DNA from: Streblospio benedicti
Lineage: Eukaryota > Annelida > Polychaeta > Spionida > Spionidae
Direction: 5' to 3'
NCBI GenBank assembly: GCA_019095985.1
Contig: CM032666.1
Span: 59,395,031-59,459,030, forward strand
DNA: 64,000 bases
This document shows, in pieces, positions 36,140 through 47,044 of this stretch (positions within the stretch are counted from its first letter, which is position 1; the number at the start of each line of letters is the position of its first letter). Below the pieces are notes generated by a model. The model searched no databases. It was not told where the DNA came from and saw nothing but the letters and a program-made list of their open reading frames with translations. The translations under genes and the position numbers were made by a program.

Positions 36140-36392
36140 GTAAGTTGAGTATATTGTGGCTGTTGTTGAAGACGACAATGGGAAAGCAGGATAAAGCATT
36201 TCAAAAGCTGAAGAAGAAATTAATTAAGTGTGTATCAAAAAGCTTTAAGAGTGATAAAAGAGACGGAAAGAGGAAAAGATTTTCAAATAGTACTAAATCA
36301 CATAGCGTCTGGTACGCTTAGCCCTCATAATATTGGTGTTCATTTGTTACTAGACATTTGATTTTTTTTCTTTCATCAGAGTCTCTTTCCAG

Positions 36393-36505
36393 CGTGCGAT
36401 ACAGAGAGACAACCATGAACTTTTGGTCTCCTGTATATAGATTATGTCATGGAAAGGGAACACGCTTCTTCCGAGGCTCTATGGCATCAGATCTGCCAGT
36501 AAAAG
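36393..36505 (+). CDS. Candidate exon B, same plus-strand gene
   Basis: Acceptor AGAGTCTCTTTCCAG and donor AAAG|GTAAGA. With one base completing the split codon, 37 codons read VRYRETTMNFWSPVYRL, CHGKGTRFFRGSMASD, ending in phase 1. Agreement of two strong splice pairs with one reading frame is the evidence. Following exons were not found. Confidence 0.45.
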
Positions 36506-36889
36506 GTAAGATCGAGCAATGAAAATTTCAATTTCACGTTTATTCATTTTCCCCAATCTTATGAAACAATTGATCACACATAACATCTGATTATATTTGC
36601 TATTCTATCAAATTGAGATCACTACGGTGTTAAATCATTTGATAAATTTGGTGGTAATCATTAAGTGCATGTATGTGCATGAGGTTTTGCCTAAATGAAT
36701 CATTTGATAATGTAGTCTATTCAGCCTTGATCCTGTATTGTGAAGTGTCAATTTAGCAAGGCTGTACTGTATACAATAGTGTCTAGGGGTGGAACATGGT
36801 GTTCAAACAAGTGAATCATTCATACTAGTAAATGCACAAATGTACGTGTGCTGTTGAAATTCCTTTGCACCAAGGCATGGGTTGTCTTG

Positions 36890-37300
36890 CAGTACAACAG
36901 AACCTTAAATAAAGACAACCTCTTTAAAGAGATCACCTCTATGAGATGATCATTTTCTTATTCCAACCATTCGCAACCATTCAGAAAGGGACAACCGTGA
37001 ACCTACACAAAGAAACACCTTTTCATCGAAACCCCACATGATCACAACAGAGATTTTATTATAAACGGTGTATAGCAAAGTTTTACTATATATAGGGTGG
37101 TCTTTGTCAAGGTTCTACTGTATATAATGTTCTTTATCGAGGTTCTATTGTACAGAATGGCTTTATCAAGGTCCAACTGCATAGGATGGTTTTATGAAGG
37201 TTCTAGTGTATATGATTTTTTTAATCAAGATTCTAAGTACTGTATAGGATCGTCAACTTTGGTTATTGCATATTATTAGACGCTAATGACATGGTGTTGA
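36890..37300. repeat. pogo-like MITE with end-derived minisatellite
   Basis: Starts CAACAGAACCTTAAATAAAG and contains 'aaagagatcacctctatgaga'. From 37,085 about six ~38-bp units of 'gtctttatcaaggttctactgtata' follow, as if the terminal sequence had been tandemly amplified. The small open frame through it is not a gene. Confidence 0.6.
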
Positions 37301-37849
37301 TGAAGGTTTAATAAAACTCTTTATTAGTCTTACTACATTGTACTACCTGAACTATGGTGGGTCTAGTCAACGGGTTATACAAGCCCAGCAAGAACTATTA
37401 AGAACGGCAAAACTCAATAGATTTATACACATTAATGCCAATGCTGGTTACATTTTAGAAACATAATCATTTCAAAATAGCTCTCCTAAAATTTGCACAT
37501 TCTGGCCTAAATATCTTACCAGGTCTACGAAATATTTACCAGGATTGGTACAGGGGCCCCAAGCAGGAAATTCTTTATACATATCATATGTTTAAAGTGT
37601 AACCATATAACGACACTCTGAAAAAGACAAATATTTTTATATCATAAATAATACGGAGTGGAATGATAAAATAAGAGACACACTTCATGATTTCTCCTAC
37701 TATTGATCCCTTTTCTAGGTCAACATAAAACATTTTGTAAATTCCTTATGAAACATTTTTAATCAAAGTAGACGACTACCGGTAAGCTAGTGCGTCCAAT
37801 TTGCAAGGAAATATACATATGAAGCCGTGTTTTGAAAATTGTATTTGCA

Positions 37850-37955
37850 AGTACCAAATACTTTAGGCTTGTACTTGAGTCCAAGTAAAAGTATATTCGA
37901 GCTTTTTCATATGTACGTGAGACAAAGACCAAGTACTTAATTGTACTGTACTTCA
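37850..37955. repeat. hAT-type fragment with AAGTACTT repeats
   Basis: Several AAGTAC / GTACTT words in both orientations (CAAGTACTTAATTG, TTGTACTTGAG), the style of the ends of some hAT families. 37,960-39,090 shows no gene; a splice-site-bounded 5'-UTR-like piece at 38,349-38,395 was too weak to call. Confidence 0.4.
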
Positions 37956-39090
37956 GGGAAAACCTTGCTACATTCCATAACGGATCCTTGACTGTTGCAT
38001 TATGGAGGCTCCTCGTAAACGTCATATATTCGCTAAAAGTTTTAGGTGAAAAATCCAACCCCAATTTTGTGGGTTATCAAAGAATTAGGGTGGGTTCGCT
38101 TATGAAAACATTGCCTTGATGGCATGCTGGTGGATCTCAACGGATGAAAGACAGCGTAATTTTGAATATACAACAGAAACAATGGATGCTCATTGAAGTG
38201 GCAAAATCTTCTCGTTCTCATGACGTTATCAGCACGACTTCTTGATGTGACATGACGCGACCTTGTTCATACATACAAAGGAATTGAAAGGATCCATTAT
38301 TCCCCTTCACACATAGTGATACAAAAGAAATACTGAATTCTTTTCCAGCACACAACTGATCCATTTTGTTGAAAAGCAGTGACATCACAATGAGGTAAGT
38401 CTTGAATAACCTGTCACAACTACGCGAGACTGGAGACGGCTCAAGTCGTATTTTGCCATGCAGAATCCTCTTTCAATTTTGAATTAAAATAGTTTAAAAT
38501 AACTATGTGTGAAAGAGAAATGGTCTGCTCTCTGCGGCACCACGATCAGCTTCATAGCGCCGGTTGCTTCGCGTCCCCGGCTTAGTGCGTCCGAAGTAGC
38601 TCCTAGAGTAGGTCTGCTCTTCTACTGGACAGTCTTTTTTCTCTATCTGCACCTGGTTGTTTAGATAATGAAGCATTGTAAATACAATAGATAGAGCTCT
38701 ATATCAATAGAGTGTGGTAAAATAGACATGCTATAGTTAAAATAATGAAGAAATAGGAGGAATATTTTGGGATTGAAGTAGAGTGGTGAAGCTCGTGGAA
38801 AAGGAATGGTGTCTAGATGATACATGAAAAATCATACTTGATTTCATTGCATTCGTGTATACAATATGGACACAGCTAGCTACATTAGACAACTATAATG
38901 AAATGACACTATTTCTGATATTCGACATCCTCGTGCAGTACATTTAGCTTTATTTACTGCATTACTGATATTATACGGGCTATACATTAGTTGCTTCAGT
39001 ATTAAAATCATCAAAGACTTAGTTCCATGCACATACCCAACAACCATCGTATCTAAAACTTTCAGGTACTTTAAAGCACCTGTAGTTTAC

Positions 39091-39273
39091 CTCATATTCA
39101 GTATCCACCTTGAGTCCAGTCAGATCTGCAGTATTCCTGGCAAATTTAGGCTTAATGCTCTCCCATTTGCCGTGGCTGTCTCGATCTATTCGCCTGTAGC
39201 GGATCTTGTACCAGCCATAACACCCGGACGGTTCTCCCCAAGCCACGTGCAAGGCTCTGCTGCTCAAGGGTAC
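39091..39273 (-). CDS. Fibronectin type III domain exon
   Basis: Acceptor CAACATTTTAG and donor GAG|GTAAAC bracket 61 codons: VPLSSRALHVAWGEPSG, WYKIRYRRIDRDSHGKWE, ADLTGLKVDTEYE. The W in strand B, the Y..Y pattern of strand C, and 'L.GL...TEYE' of strands E-F mark an FN3 fold, usually found in cell-surface receptors and matrix proteins that bind other proteins. It joins in frame to the exon at 39,730-39,856. The remaining strand(s) must come from a further exon below 39,091, not identified. Confidence 0.7.
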
Positions 39274-39339
39274 CTAAAATGTTGATGGCTAATCATTTGA
39301 TTGTCACTTTATTGTTTGTTGATTGACTGATGCTTGAGC

Positions 39340-39440
39340 AGTACGAGGTTTATTGATTGATTGATTATTCAATTGATTGATTGATTGATTGATCAATTGA
39401 TTGATTGATCAATTGATTGATTGATCAAGTGATTGAGCTC
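39340..39440. repeat. (TTGA)n tetranucleotide tract
   Basis: Repeated GATTGATTGATT with TGATCAAT inversions, in the intron between the two fibronectin-gene exons. Confidence 0.85.
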
Positions 39441-39729
39441 AAGTTATTGAGTGAGTGAATGAGTAATTGCATCTATTCACCTTGACCACCTTGATGAATG
39501 AACTGATGTTCAAAGTGTTATTGATAAATTGGCATGTTGGTTGAGGGTTAATCAGTTAATGCTCCCCAAAAACAATGTACATGTCAATACCATAATTACG
39601 CCTAGATATTTTCGGCACAACAATTAAAAGCTTTTAGCCTTCAAACAAATAAAATATCACATTTTATCATTTAGAATCAAAACCATTGCCATAATCTTGA
39701 AGAGTATGTAGACAGAAAGTTGTACTTAC

Positions 39730-39856
39730 AATGCGCAGTATAAACTCCCCTCTGGCTGCAGCTTCAGCGTTCACCACATCACCGGTGTCCAAGCCCGGGG
39801 CGTTAGGGCAGCAGGAGGCCAGCAACTGACACAGACAGTTCCAGCAGCAGCACATG
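39730..39856 (-). CDS. Exon upstream of the FN3 exon, Cys-rich
   Basis: Acceptor TTTCATTTGGTAG and donor ATT|GTAAGT. One base plus 42 codons: MCCCWNCLCQLLASCCPNA, PGLDTGDVVNAEAAARGEF, ILRI, which continues directly as VPLSSRALHVAWG in the FN3 exon. The Cys-rich beginning could be an extracellular disulfide module or the edge of a signal region. The ATG at 39,855 might be a start, but the acceptor before it makes an internal exon equally likely. Confidence 0.55.
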
Positions 39857-39959
39857 CTACCAAATGAAACATAACTATAGTTTACCCCTACGTTAAACGA
39901 AGCTGCGGTACTCCACTGCAGAACGAGGAATATTAAAAAAAATAAGAATTTTTAAGAGT

Positions 39960-40390
39960 CTGGGGCCGTGTAAAAAGTGACGTCACAGGCGATACCGCGC
40001 CTGATTTTGAGCCATTTTCCCACCCCTAGCCTCCCTGGATTTTAGCTCCCGTGATATTTGCGCCACTTAAAAAGGGCCCTGCGGTCAAATATACCGCGTT
40101 GGCCAACTGTCTTTCCGCGTTGCAATTGTGTTTGGTGTGCGTACCAGTTGCGGTACGGAGTAGTCGCAGGATCCGTCTTCGTGGTAGCATGCGTGGGAAC
40201 GTCCGCGGCCTGAACCACACCGCCCGGGGCCTGAATCATAGGCATTTTAACATGGCAAAACACAACGCGGTACTGCGCGCAATCCACTATGGCGTTGCGC
40301 GGCCTGAAATTTACCGGGCGGTAGTAACACCGTATCGCCGCGGCACCCTTTTAACACAGACATTTTTTCGCTCGCTTCCAAAATAACCTT
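39960..40390. repeat. GC-rich repeat, copy 2
   Basis: Diverged relative of 23,340-23,830. Contains a palindromic AGTGACGTCAC near 39,977, GCGGTCAAATATACCGCG, and CCGCGG/GCGCGGCC blocks. CpG density is far above the surroundings, which suggests recent arrival or protection from CpG decay. No conserved frame. Confidence 0.5.
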
Positions 40391-40429
40391 TTTCTGCACA
40401 CTTTTTGTTTTTGAGAGGCATGCGGGCAG

Positions 40430-40437
40430 TATAAATA
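40430..40437 (+). promoter_or_regulatory. TATA-box-like element TATAAATA
   Basis: GCAGTATAAATAGGACCGCG is a near-ideal TATA box directly behind the GC-rich repeat. No gene is recognised downstream, so it may belong to the repeat itself or be chance. 40,640-40,998 carries pogo-like fragments (GAGAGGTGGTCTTAATTGG). Confidence 0.3.
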
Positions 40438-41259
40438 GGACCGCGTGCTTTCATTTGGCCTCTCCCAAGCACAAAAGAAACATGTGATCAAAAACTGTAG
40501 CAGTAGTGATAGTACTATATTGTGGGTAATTTAACATTTTTGGACTTGGAATTGGATATTTTTTGGACACGAATATTATATTAGTATATTATATCACTTG
40601 TTAAAGTGATACAGTAGGTTTAAACAGTATTATTTAAAGTATTATCTAACTATGATAGTTAGTATATGCCTCCATAGGGAAGGGGCAGGACAAAGAAGAC
40701 TCTTACATATATGGCCGTGGAGCCAATGATAAGATTGTTTAAAAATAATTTCCCCTTAGTATTATGGAGCAGGGTAGGGCGAATATCCTTCGCCGGCCAC
40801 CCCGATATAGGATTATTACAATACACAATATATAGAGAGACCATATAGCGGACTGACCTCAAGTGGTACCAATAGGGAGGTGGGATCTTTTTTGGAGGTA
40901 GATGACTGCCTATGAATCTTTTGGGCAACGGGAGATGGTCTTATTAAAGTTGTGGCCTCAATAGAGAGGTGGTCTTAATTGGAAGTTCTACTAAACGCCA
41001 AATGTTTTATACTTGTATCTTGCTGGGCATAAATGTAATGATCACATGACTTCGATTTGTTTAGCTACATTTTTTGTAGCTAGTATTGCATCATTTTGTT
41101 GTATATACATAAGCACGTGTAGTTACGATAGGACGCTCTTTTGGTCTGAGAAGCCGGCAAAGTATGAAATGAGATATTTAAATCTACTGTGGTAGATTTA
41201 ATAACCGAACCCGTGTTTTGAAAATGTCACAGTGACGTTCATAAGCAATTGGGAGTTAA

Positions 41260-42168
41260 GGGGACTGTGAACTCTTTTCTTACGATTTTATTAAACTTTG
41301 ATTTTCTCACTGATTATTGCTTCAATTCTTACAATTTACACCTTATTTTGTAGATAATTATCTAATCTAATGACACAATATGTTTTGAATTGTATAGATT
41401 GATGAACATTTTTTTATAAAGCAATTAGTGAAATATTTATAACTTTGCCTGTGAAGCATATAACTGATAGTAAAACATCAAAATGACCAAAATCACTATT
41501 CAGTTACAAAATTTGTATATTTATCTAGAAAACCTTGCCTCAATTTTTTTTTTATTTTTCCCCTTTATCATTTTACATGCATTTTAAGTTTTAAAACCAC
41601 TTATTTTCCGTATTTTCTTGCAAATCAATACAAAAACGTTAATTAATTCATCAACGAAATAAAAAAATCAAAATCCCTAGTAAGGTTTTCTTCAGAATGC
41701 ATATATCTTCAAATATATACACGTTTGTGAAAATTTTATTTCAATGTTAGAGAGAAATATAAAAAGAAATATTAGTCCACTATGCAAAGTTAGTTTTGAG
41801 AAAATAGGCTTTAAACATGGCCTATCAATATAAATGATAGTAGTTGATGTCTATGAAATGGATCATATAAGAAAAACTATTGATGATAAAAGTTGCATTT
41901 TGAAAAGATGTTTTTCTTTATCCTTTATAGCATGCAAAACAATGAAAATGTAAAAATTGAATTTTTAGCCCATATAACCTTACAAGCCTGTAAAGAATGA
42001 GTCATTGTTTTTCACTCCGGGTTGGTCTTCACGAAATGGGTTGTAATGGGAAAACTATTGAAGATAAAAGGTTCCTTTCAAAACATGTTGTTCTTCATAG
42101 TTAACAGTATAACAAATATTAAAAAGCTGAAAATAGAATATTTTCCCCTTAAAGAGTTCATAGTACCC
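41260..42168. mobile_element. TTAA-flanked MITE, 909 bp
   Basis: Ends GGGGACTGTGAACTC and GAGTTCATAGTACCC are inverted repeats directly bordered by TTAA on each side (41,256-41,259 and 42,169-42,172), the target duplication of piggyBac-type elements. Inside, 41,840-41,980 and 42,025-42,165 are a diverged direct duplication (GAAATGG.., AAAACTATTGA.GATAAAAG). No transposase. Confidence 0.7.
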
Positions 42169-42229
42169 TTAACGAACACAACGCAACCGATGTATTGCTA
42201 CTAACGTAGTGATTTCATCACGGGTTTCC

Positions 42230-42545
42230 CCAAAAACGAAAATGAAAACAAAAGGTTTTAACTCTGAGGCTTGATTCCTCGGCCATCATGAGATGGATCG
42301 GAACGGGATGAAAAGCACATTGACCACCTTGACGAGCCCGTATAGTTTGTATCTCTAGCACTGGAACTGGCAATACTACGAGCCGAAACACGCCCCATAT
42401 TAATGCGGCAGATCGGGCCAGCGGCGGGGCGATATTGCACCCTGATTGCCGGTTTAGCAATTAAGGTTGAGGCGTCAACTTCGAGGCAAGTGGACAGCGT
42501 GTCTATACCCTTGCAACTCTGATGAGTTGCCGGCTAACAATCATA
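42230..42545. other. Compositionally odd, GC-richer island
   Basis: About 300 bases with balanced GC in an AT-rich desert, starting right behind the 909-bp MITE. Words such as GGCAGATCGGGCCAGCGGC and GATTGCCGGTTTAGCAATT stand out. Both strands have short open frames, but none with a domain. I compared it by memory with rRNA, U1-U6, U3, RNase P and 7SL and saw no match. 42,546-44,810 is AT-rich; a pogo-like piece at 43,980-44,150 is the only feature. Confidence 0.35.
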
Positions 42546-44814
42546 TAAAAAGGTGACACTGAACATTTCTGAATGTCCTAAAAGTAGTGATGATTGCACA
42601 AAGTCAAAGGGAAACAGCACTCTGTACGGGAGGCCGTGTTTTCTTTAATTTAGTGATTCTTCAGTACTTGTCTTGATACAGTGGTTCTTATGTATTGCCA
42701 GTAGCTTCGCAGAAGCAGCCTCTCTTGAAAAATCCGGTACCAGCAGATGACTTGCAATGGGGTCCACAATAGCACTCTTATCAAAAGGTATGAATTTGGT
42801 AATGCAGTGATGAGGCTAATTTTATGGCAGCCTGATGACGTCAAATATAAAGTACTGAATTATGGGATGGTTTTTGTTATTTAGGTGCACTGTATCACAT
42901 TTTGTAAAAAATTGCACAAGAAAGTTGAGTATTTCTACTGATGTTTTATTCACAAATTGAAATTATTTGGAACTATGTTTTGGACATAAAAATATAATGT
43001 TAATGGTGGTGATTCGGCAGGTCAAATTGAGCTAGTTACAGCAAAACAAGGTTTGGCTTGTTAACATAATAATTCCCTGGACAAAGTTCATGAATACATA
43101 GCAGAATAAAGAAATGACACTGAACTACTAGGATTTGGCATTCTTATATTTATAGTATCCATCCTGAATACTTGAGAGTGCAAAGCATTTGATAATAGGA
43201 CAATGGGAAAGCTATTTATGTGTTCAATCCAACACTTGCGTGCATTCAAATACCATTGAACTGAACAATACTGATCTTTCTAAACAAAATACAACAGGAA
43301 TCATCTTCCATTATGAAAGACTCTATATTGAAGCAATTTGATTTCAATATTATCATTTACAAATCTACATTGCCAACACATTATTGATTAGATATTTAAA
43401 TGTTTTAAAACAAGTTGATTAGCAAAGTTATCAAATATTTTGATTAGAATATAATTAAAGCATGACGTTCTCGTATTTCTCGAATCAACTTCTCCTTTCG
43501 TGATGATATGTTGTCTATGTTGTAAATGTATCAAAAATATATATTGTCAGTCTTAATGCTGTCTGATGACTCATTGAAGTGAACACAACTAAACAGGATA
43601 AGCAAACAATGCTTGTGTTCTAAATATTTCATTTCCGACCGACCTGGTTCATTTCAGGTCACGTGACGGGAATTATATGGTACATTTTTAGAGAGAGGTC
43701 ATTTTGAAAAAGCATGATTAACAAAATATAATAAAAATTAGATATTCATTATATTATAACATTTTACACCATTCTATCAAAATAAATTATCAAATACAAT
43801 AATACAAAATACTATTCACTCACATACACACATACACAAAAATGACCTCCCGTAGAGAGCACTTATTTTTTGACGCGATGTAGGGCCCTTGGGAGACAAT
43901 GTTTTGTAATTGAATCCAGCCGAACCTAAAGGCTGATGGAGTGGCAACAGGTGATCTCAATAAAAATCTGATTTCTCACAGTCCCAAGCCATGGACACCT
44001 GAAGCCTCCATTAAGAGACCACCTCTCTATTGAGACCATTTGGTGGTCTTGATAGGGAGGTTCTGCTTCAGCCTCTTTGGGGAAATTTGGGGCTGTGGAA
44101 AATGGTTTTATATCAGAAGTGGTCTCTGCATGGAAAGTGGTCTTAATTGGAAGTCATTATGTATGATAATTATCAACTTACACGATATAGTTTGGGTTAT
44201 TACAACGGACAAGCTAATCCTTCTATTAGAATTCTATCCGACAGATTTTAAATCATATGCTAAGCATTGTTTTCAAGTATAGGCAGTTTAGCAAGTAAAC
44301 CAGGATATGGAGAACAAAGAGTAAATGTATTTATCCACGAATGCGTCATTTGGCCTAATAAGCAAGATTTGGGAATTCCACATCTAAACCGAGATAACCA
44401 CTGATGAAAAATAATAGAGTCAAGTCAAGTCAAAGTCAAAAATTTGTTTATTATACTGACACAGTAGATCTACAGTAATTAAAACTATTTACAAACATGT
44501 ACAGATCTACCCAACCTCAGTGGGTTTATACGTCAGTGTAACACAGTTATATTGTAGAATCATACAATATAATAATATATATAGCAAGCAGACGATGTAA
44601 AGAAAAATAAAGAACAATAAAGAAAAGAAAAAACAATATTAGACAATGTAGACAATAATAGCTGGATATACAGAATTATTAATTATATAATTTTGATTTT
44701 CTTAGATCCCATGCTTTGATTAAATAATTAGCAACAATTAAATTACAATTTTACATTAATGTAATAAATTTGATCAGAAACAGTAGAGCCCATGTCTAAT
44801 TCCAAAGCAAAGCA

Positions 44815-46130
44815 ATTTCTAACCCTATTTTATACTTGTAGTTTAGCGTGGTCTACTATAGGAACCAGGGTTATATTTTTTTTGAAAATGTGTCAAAATA
44901 TATCTTTCATCCATTTAAAAATACCTGCAATGATTTTTGGAAGTCTCATAGCAAACTGATGCGTTCTCAATTCGTTTTCAACGAAGAAAGCAATTATGTT
45001 CTAATTGCACATGATTATGAATAATTGATAGACAAAACTACATGTACATGTACATCCAAAAGATGCATGAATTTTAATGAGTTCAAGGTCATTGTATGTG
45101 AGCATATGTGACCTTGAACTCATAAAAGTGTAAATTATCAAGGTTTTACATTTTATCAACATTGTGTGATTGTGTCATCATACAATTCTTTGTAAGGAGG
45201 AATTATTACAAGGAATAACTTTAAAATAAGACCAACTCTGAAGAAACAGCCTCAGTACGATCATTTTCCAATTTATAACCATTCACAAAGAGAACAACTA
45301 CTCAGACCAAGTGAAGACGCAACAAATAGGATGGTCCTTATCAAGGTTTTAGTGTATAGACTGTGCTGCAGAATCCGGGCAGTGTATTGTGAAGTTGTGA
45401 TACGATGTGTGCAACATTGTGGTCAGTGTTCAAATGCAGTAATAAGACAATCATGAATCTGATATCACATTGTAATCTTTAACTGCTTAACACATTAGCG
45501 AACTCTACCTACATGTACATATACGTAGCTCTACGTGCACTGGCGAGCTGGCAGATTCGTCGGGAAATGTTCAAGCAATTTCAACTAAAGAAACAGATCA
45601 ATATTCGGTGCCGTTCAGTATTTGCTGCTATACAGGATCAATAAATCCCAGCAGTGGCAATTGAAGACGACGCAACACTTAGGATGGCTTATCAAGGTTT
45701 TAGTGTATAGACTGTGCTGCAGAATCCGGGCAGTGTATTGTGAAGTTGTATTACGATGCTGCAACATTGTGGTCAGTGTTCAAATGCAGTAATAAGACAA
45801 TCATGAATCTGATATCACATTTCAAATCTTTTAACTTTTTAACACATTAGCGAACTCTCACCTACATGTATATAGCTCTACATTAAACTGGCCGTATGGC
45901 AGATTGTTCTGTCGACGAAGTTCAAGCAATTTCAAGCAATTTTCAACCCTATTTTATACTTGTAGTCTAGCGTGGTCTACTTGGAACCAGGCATTTTATT
46001 TTTGAAGATGTGTCAAAATATATTTATCGGCCATTTGAAAACACCTGCAATGATTTCTGGAAATCTCATAGCAAAATGATGTGTTCTCAATTCGTTTTCA
46101 AGGGAGAAGGCAGTTGTGTTCTAACATGTT
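44815..46130. repeat. Interleaved direct duplications
   Basis: Block 1: 44,815-45,005 and 45,940-46,130 (CCCTATTTTATACTTGTAG.., CACCTGCAATGATTT, CTCAATTCGTTTTCAA). Block 2: 45,320-45,535 and 45,668-45,885 (AAGGTTTTAGTGTATAGACT, GCAGAATCCGGGCAGTGTA). The 45.2 kb end is pogo-like. 45,077-45,123 is an inverted pair of TCAAGGTCA. Confidence 0.6.
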
Positions 46131-46173
46131 CAAAATTTGTTGACGAATATACTGGTTAATTTAGGTTCCTTAA

Positions 46174-46478
46174 ACCCGCTTTACACTAGAGCGATCATGG
46201 GCGAAGCCGTGCAAATCTGTACGTATTATGCCACGTCGTCAGCAGGCGTGACAGGCGGCATTGAACGTAGTAAAAAATGGTACGAAAGTTGCTGTAAGGG
46301 CAAACGAAGTGTTACTTGTATGTCTTGAATGTTCTGCGATCCCTACAGCATAACTATTTTTAACGAACCCTAAACCAACCAGTAAATTCGTGGACGAATT
46401 TTGAACATGTTCAAAATTTCCTGTTCGCCATTGCACGTAGAGCTACGTAGGTGAAATTCGCTATAGTGTAAAGCGGGC
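46174..46478. mobile_element. TTAA-flanked MITE, 305 bp, copy A
   Basis: Inverted ends ACCCGCTTTACACTAGAGCG and CTATAGTGTAAAGCGGGC, bordered by TTAA at 46,170-46,173 and 46,479-46,482. Two more copies lie within 1.6 kb. Confidence 0.75.
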
Positions 46479-46789
46479 TTAAATTAAGCCTGCTACTGTT
46501 ACACGTATATCCAGCTGCTGTGGATTATTTGCGTCAGTCATTGGCATGGAGAGGGAACCTAAAATTTAACTATCTGGCCAGGAATATGACCTAGAGCTAC
46601 CAGACGGTTTGTGGTATATGGCCACCGGGCTGGCCAGATAGCAAGCATGGCACAGCTGCACGATGCCAATGATGTAACGGTGTCAGCTGTAGTTGATAGA
46701 ATATGTAGTTGCAATATGCCATTGCCCAGTGCCCATGGTAATGAAGTATAAAGCCACACCCATGGGCTTATATTACAGGTCTACCAAAC

Positions 46790-47036
46790 CGTTCAAAATT
46801 CGTTGACGAATTTACTGGTTGGTTTAGGGTTCGTTAAAAATAGTTATGCTGCGTCTAGGGATCGTAGAACATTACTGCACATACAAGTAACACTTCGTTT
46901 GCCACAGCAACTTGTCGTACCATGCATTTTTTACTACGTTCAATGCCGCCACAATCGCCCAAGTTGACGGCGTGACATAATATTGCAGATGCGTTGCACG
47001 GGTTCGCCCATGACGCTCTAGTGTAAAGCGGTTTTT
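46790..47036. mobile_element. Same MITE, copy B, inverted and 5'-truncated
   Basis: The inverse complement of this stretch follows copy A closely (CATGGGCGAACCCGTGCAA, GGCGGCATTGAACGTAGT, ACGAACCCTAAACCAACCAG). Its end GCTCTAGTGTAAAGCGG is intact on the right; the other terminus is missing. Confidence 0.7.
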
Positions 47037-47044
47037 ACGCATAT

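Noticed and set aside
38349-38395. Possible 5'-UTR exon with ATGAG|GTAAGT
   Set aside because: Splice sites look good but all frames before the ATG are closed and no following coding exon was found.
42230-42545. Structured RNA gene (rRNA, snRNA, RNase P)
   Set aside because: No recognisable conserved core of these RNAs; kept only as a composition oddity.
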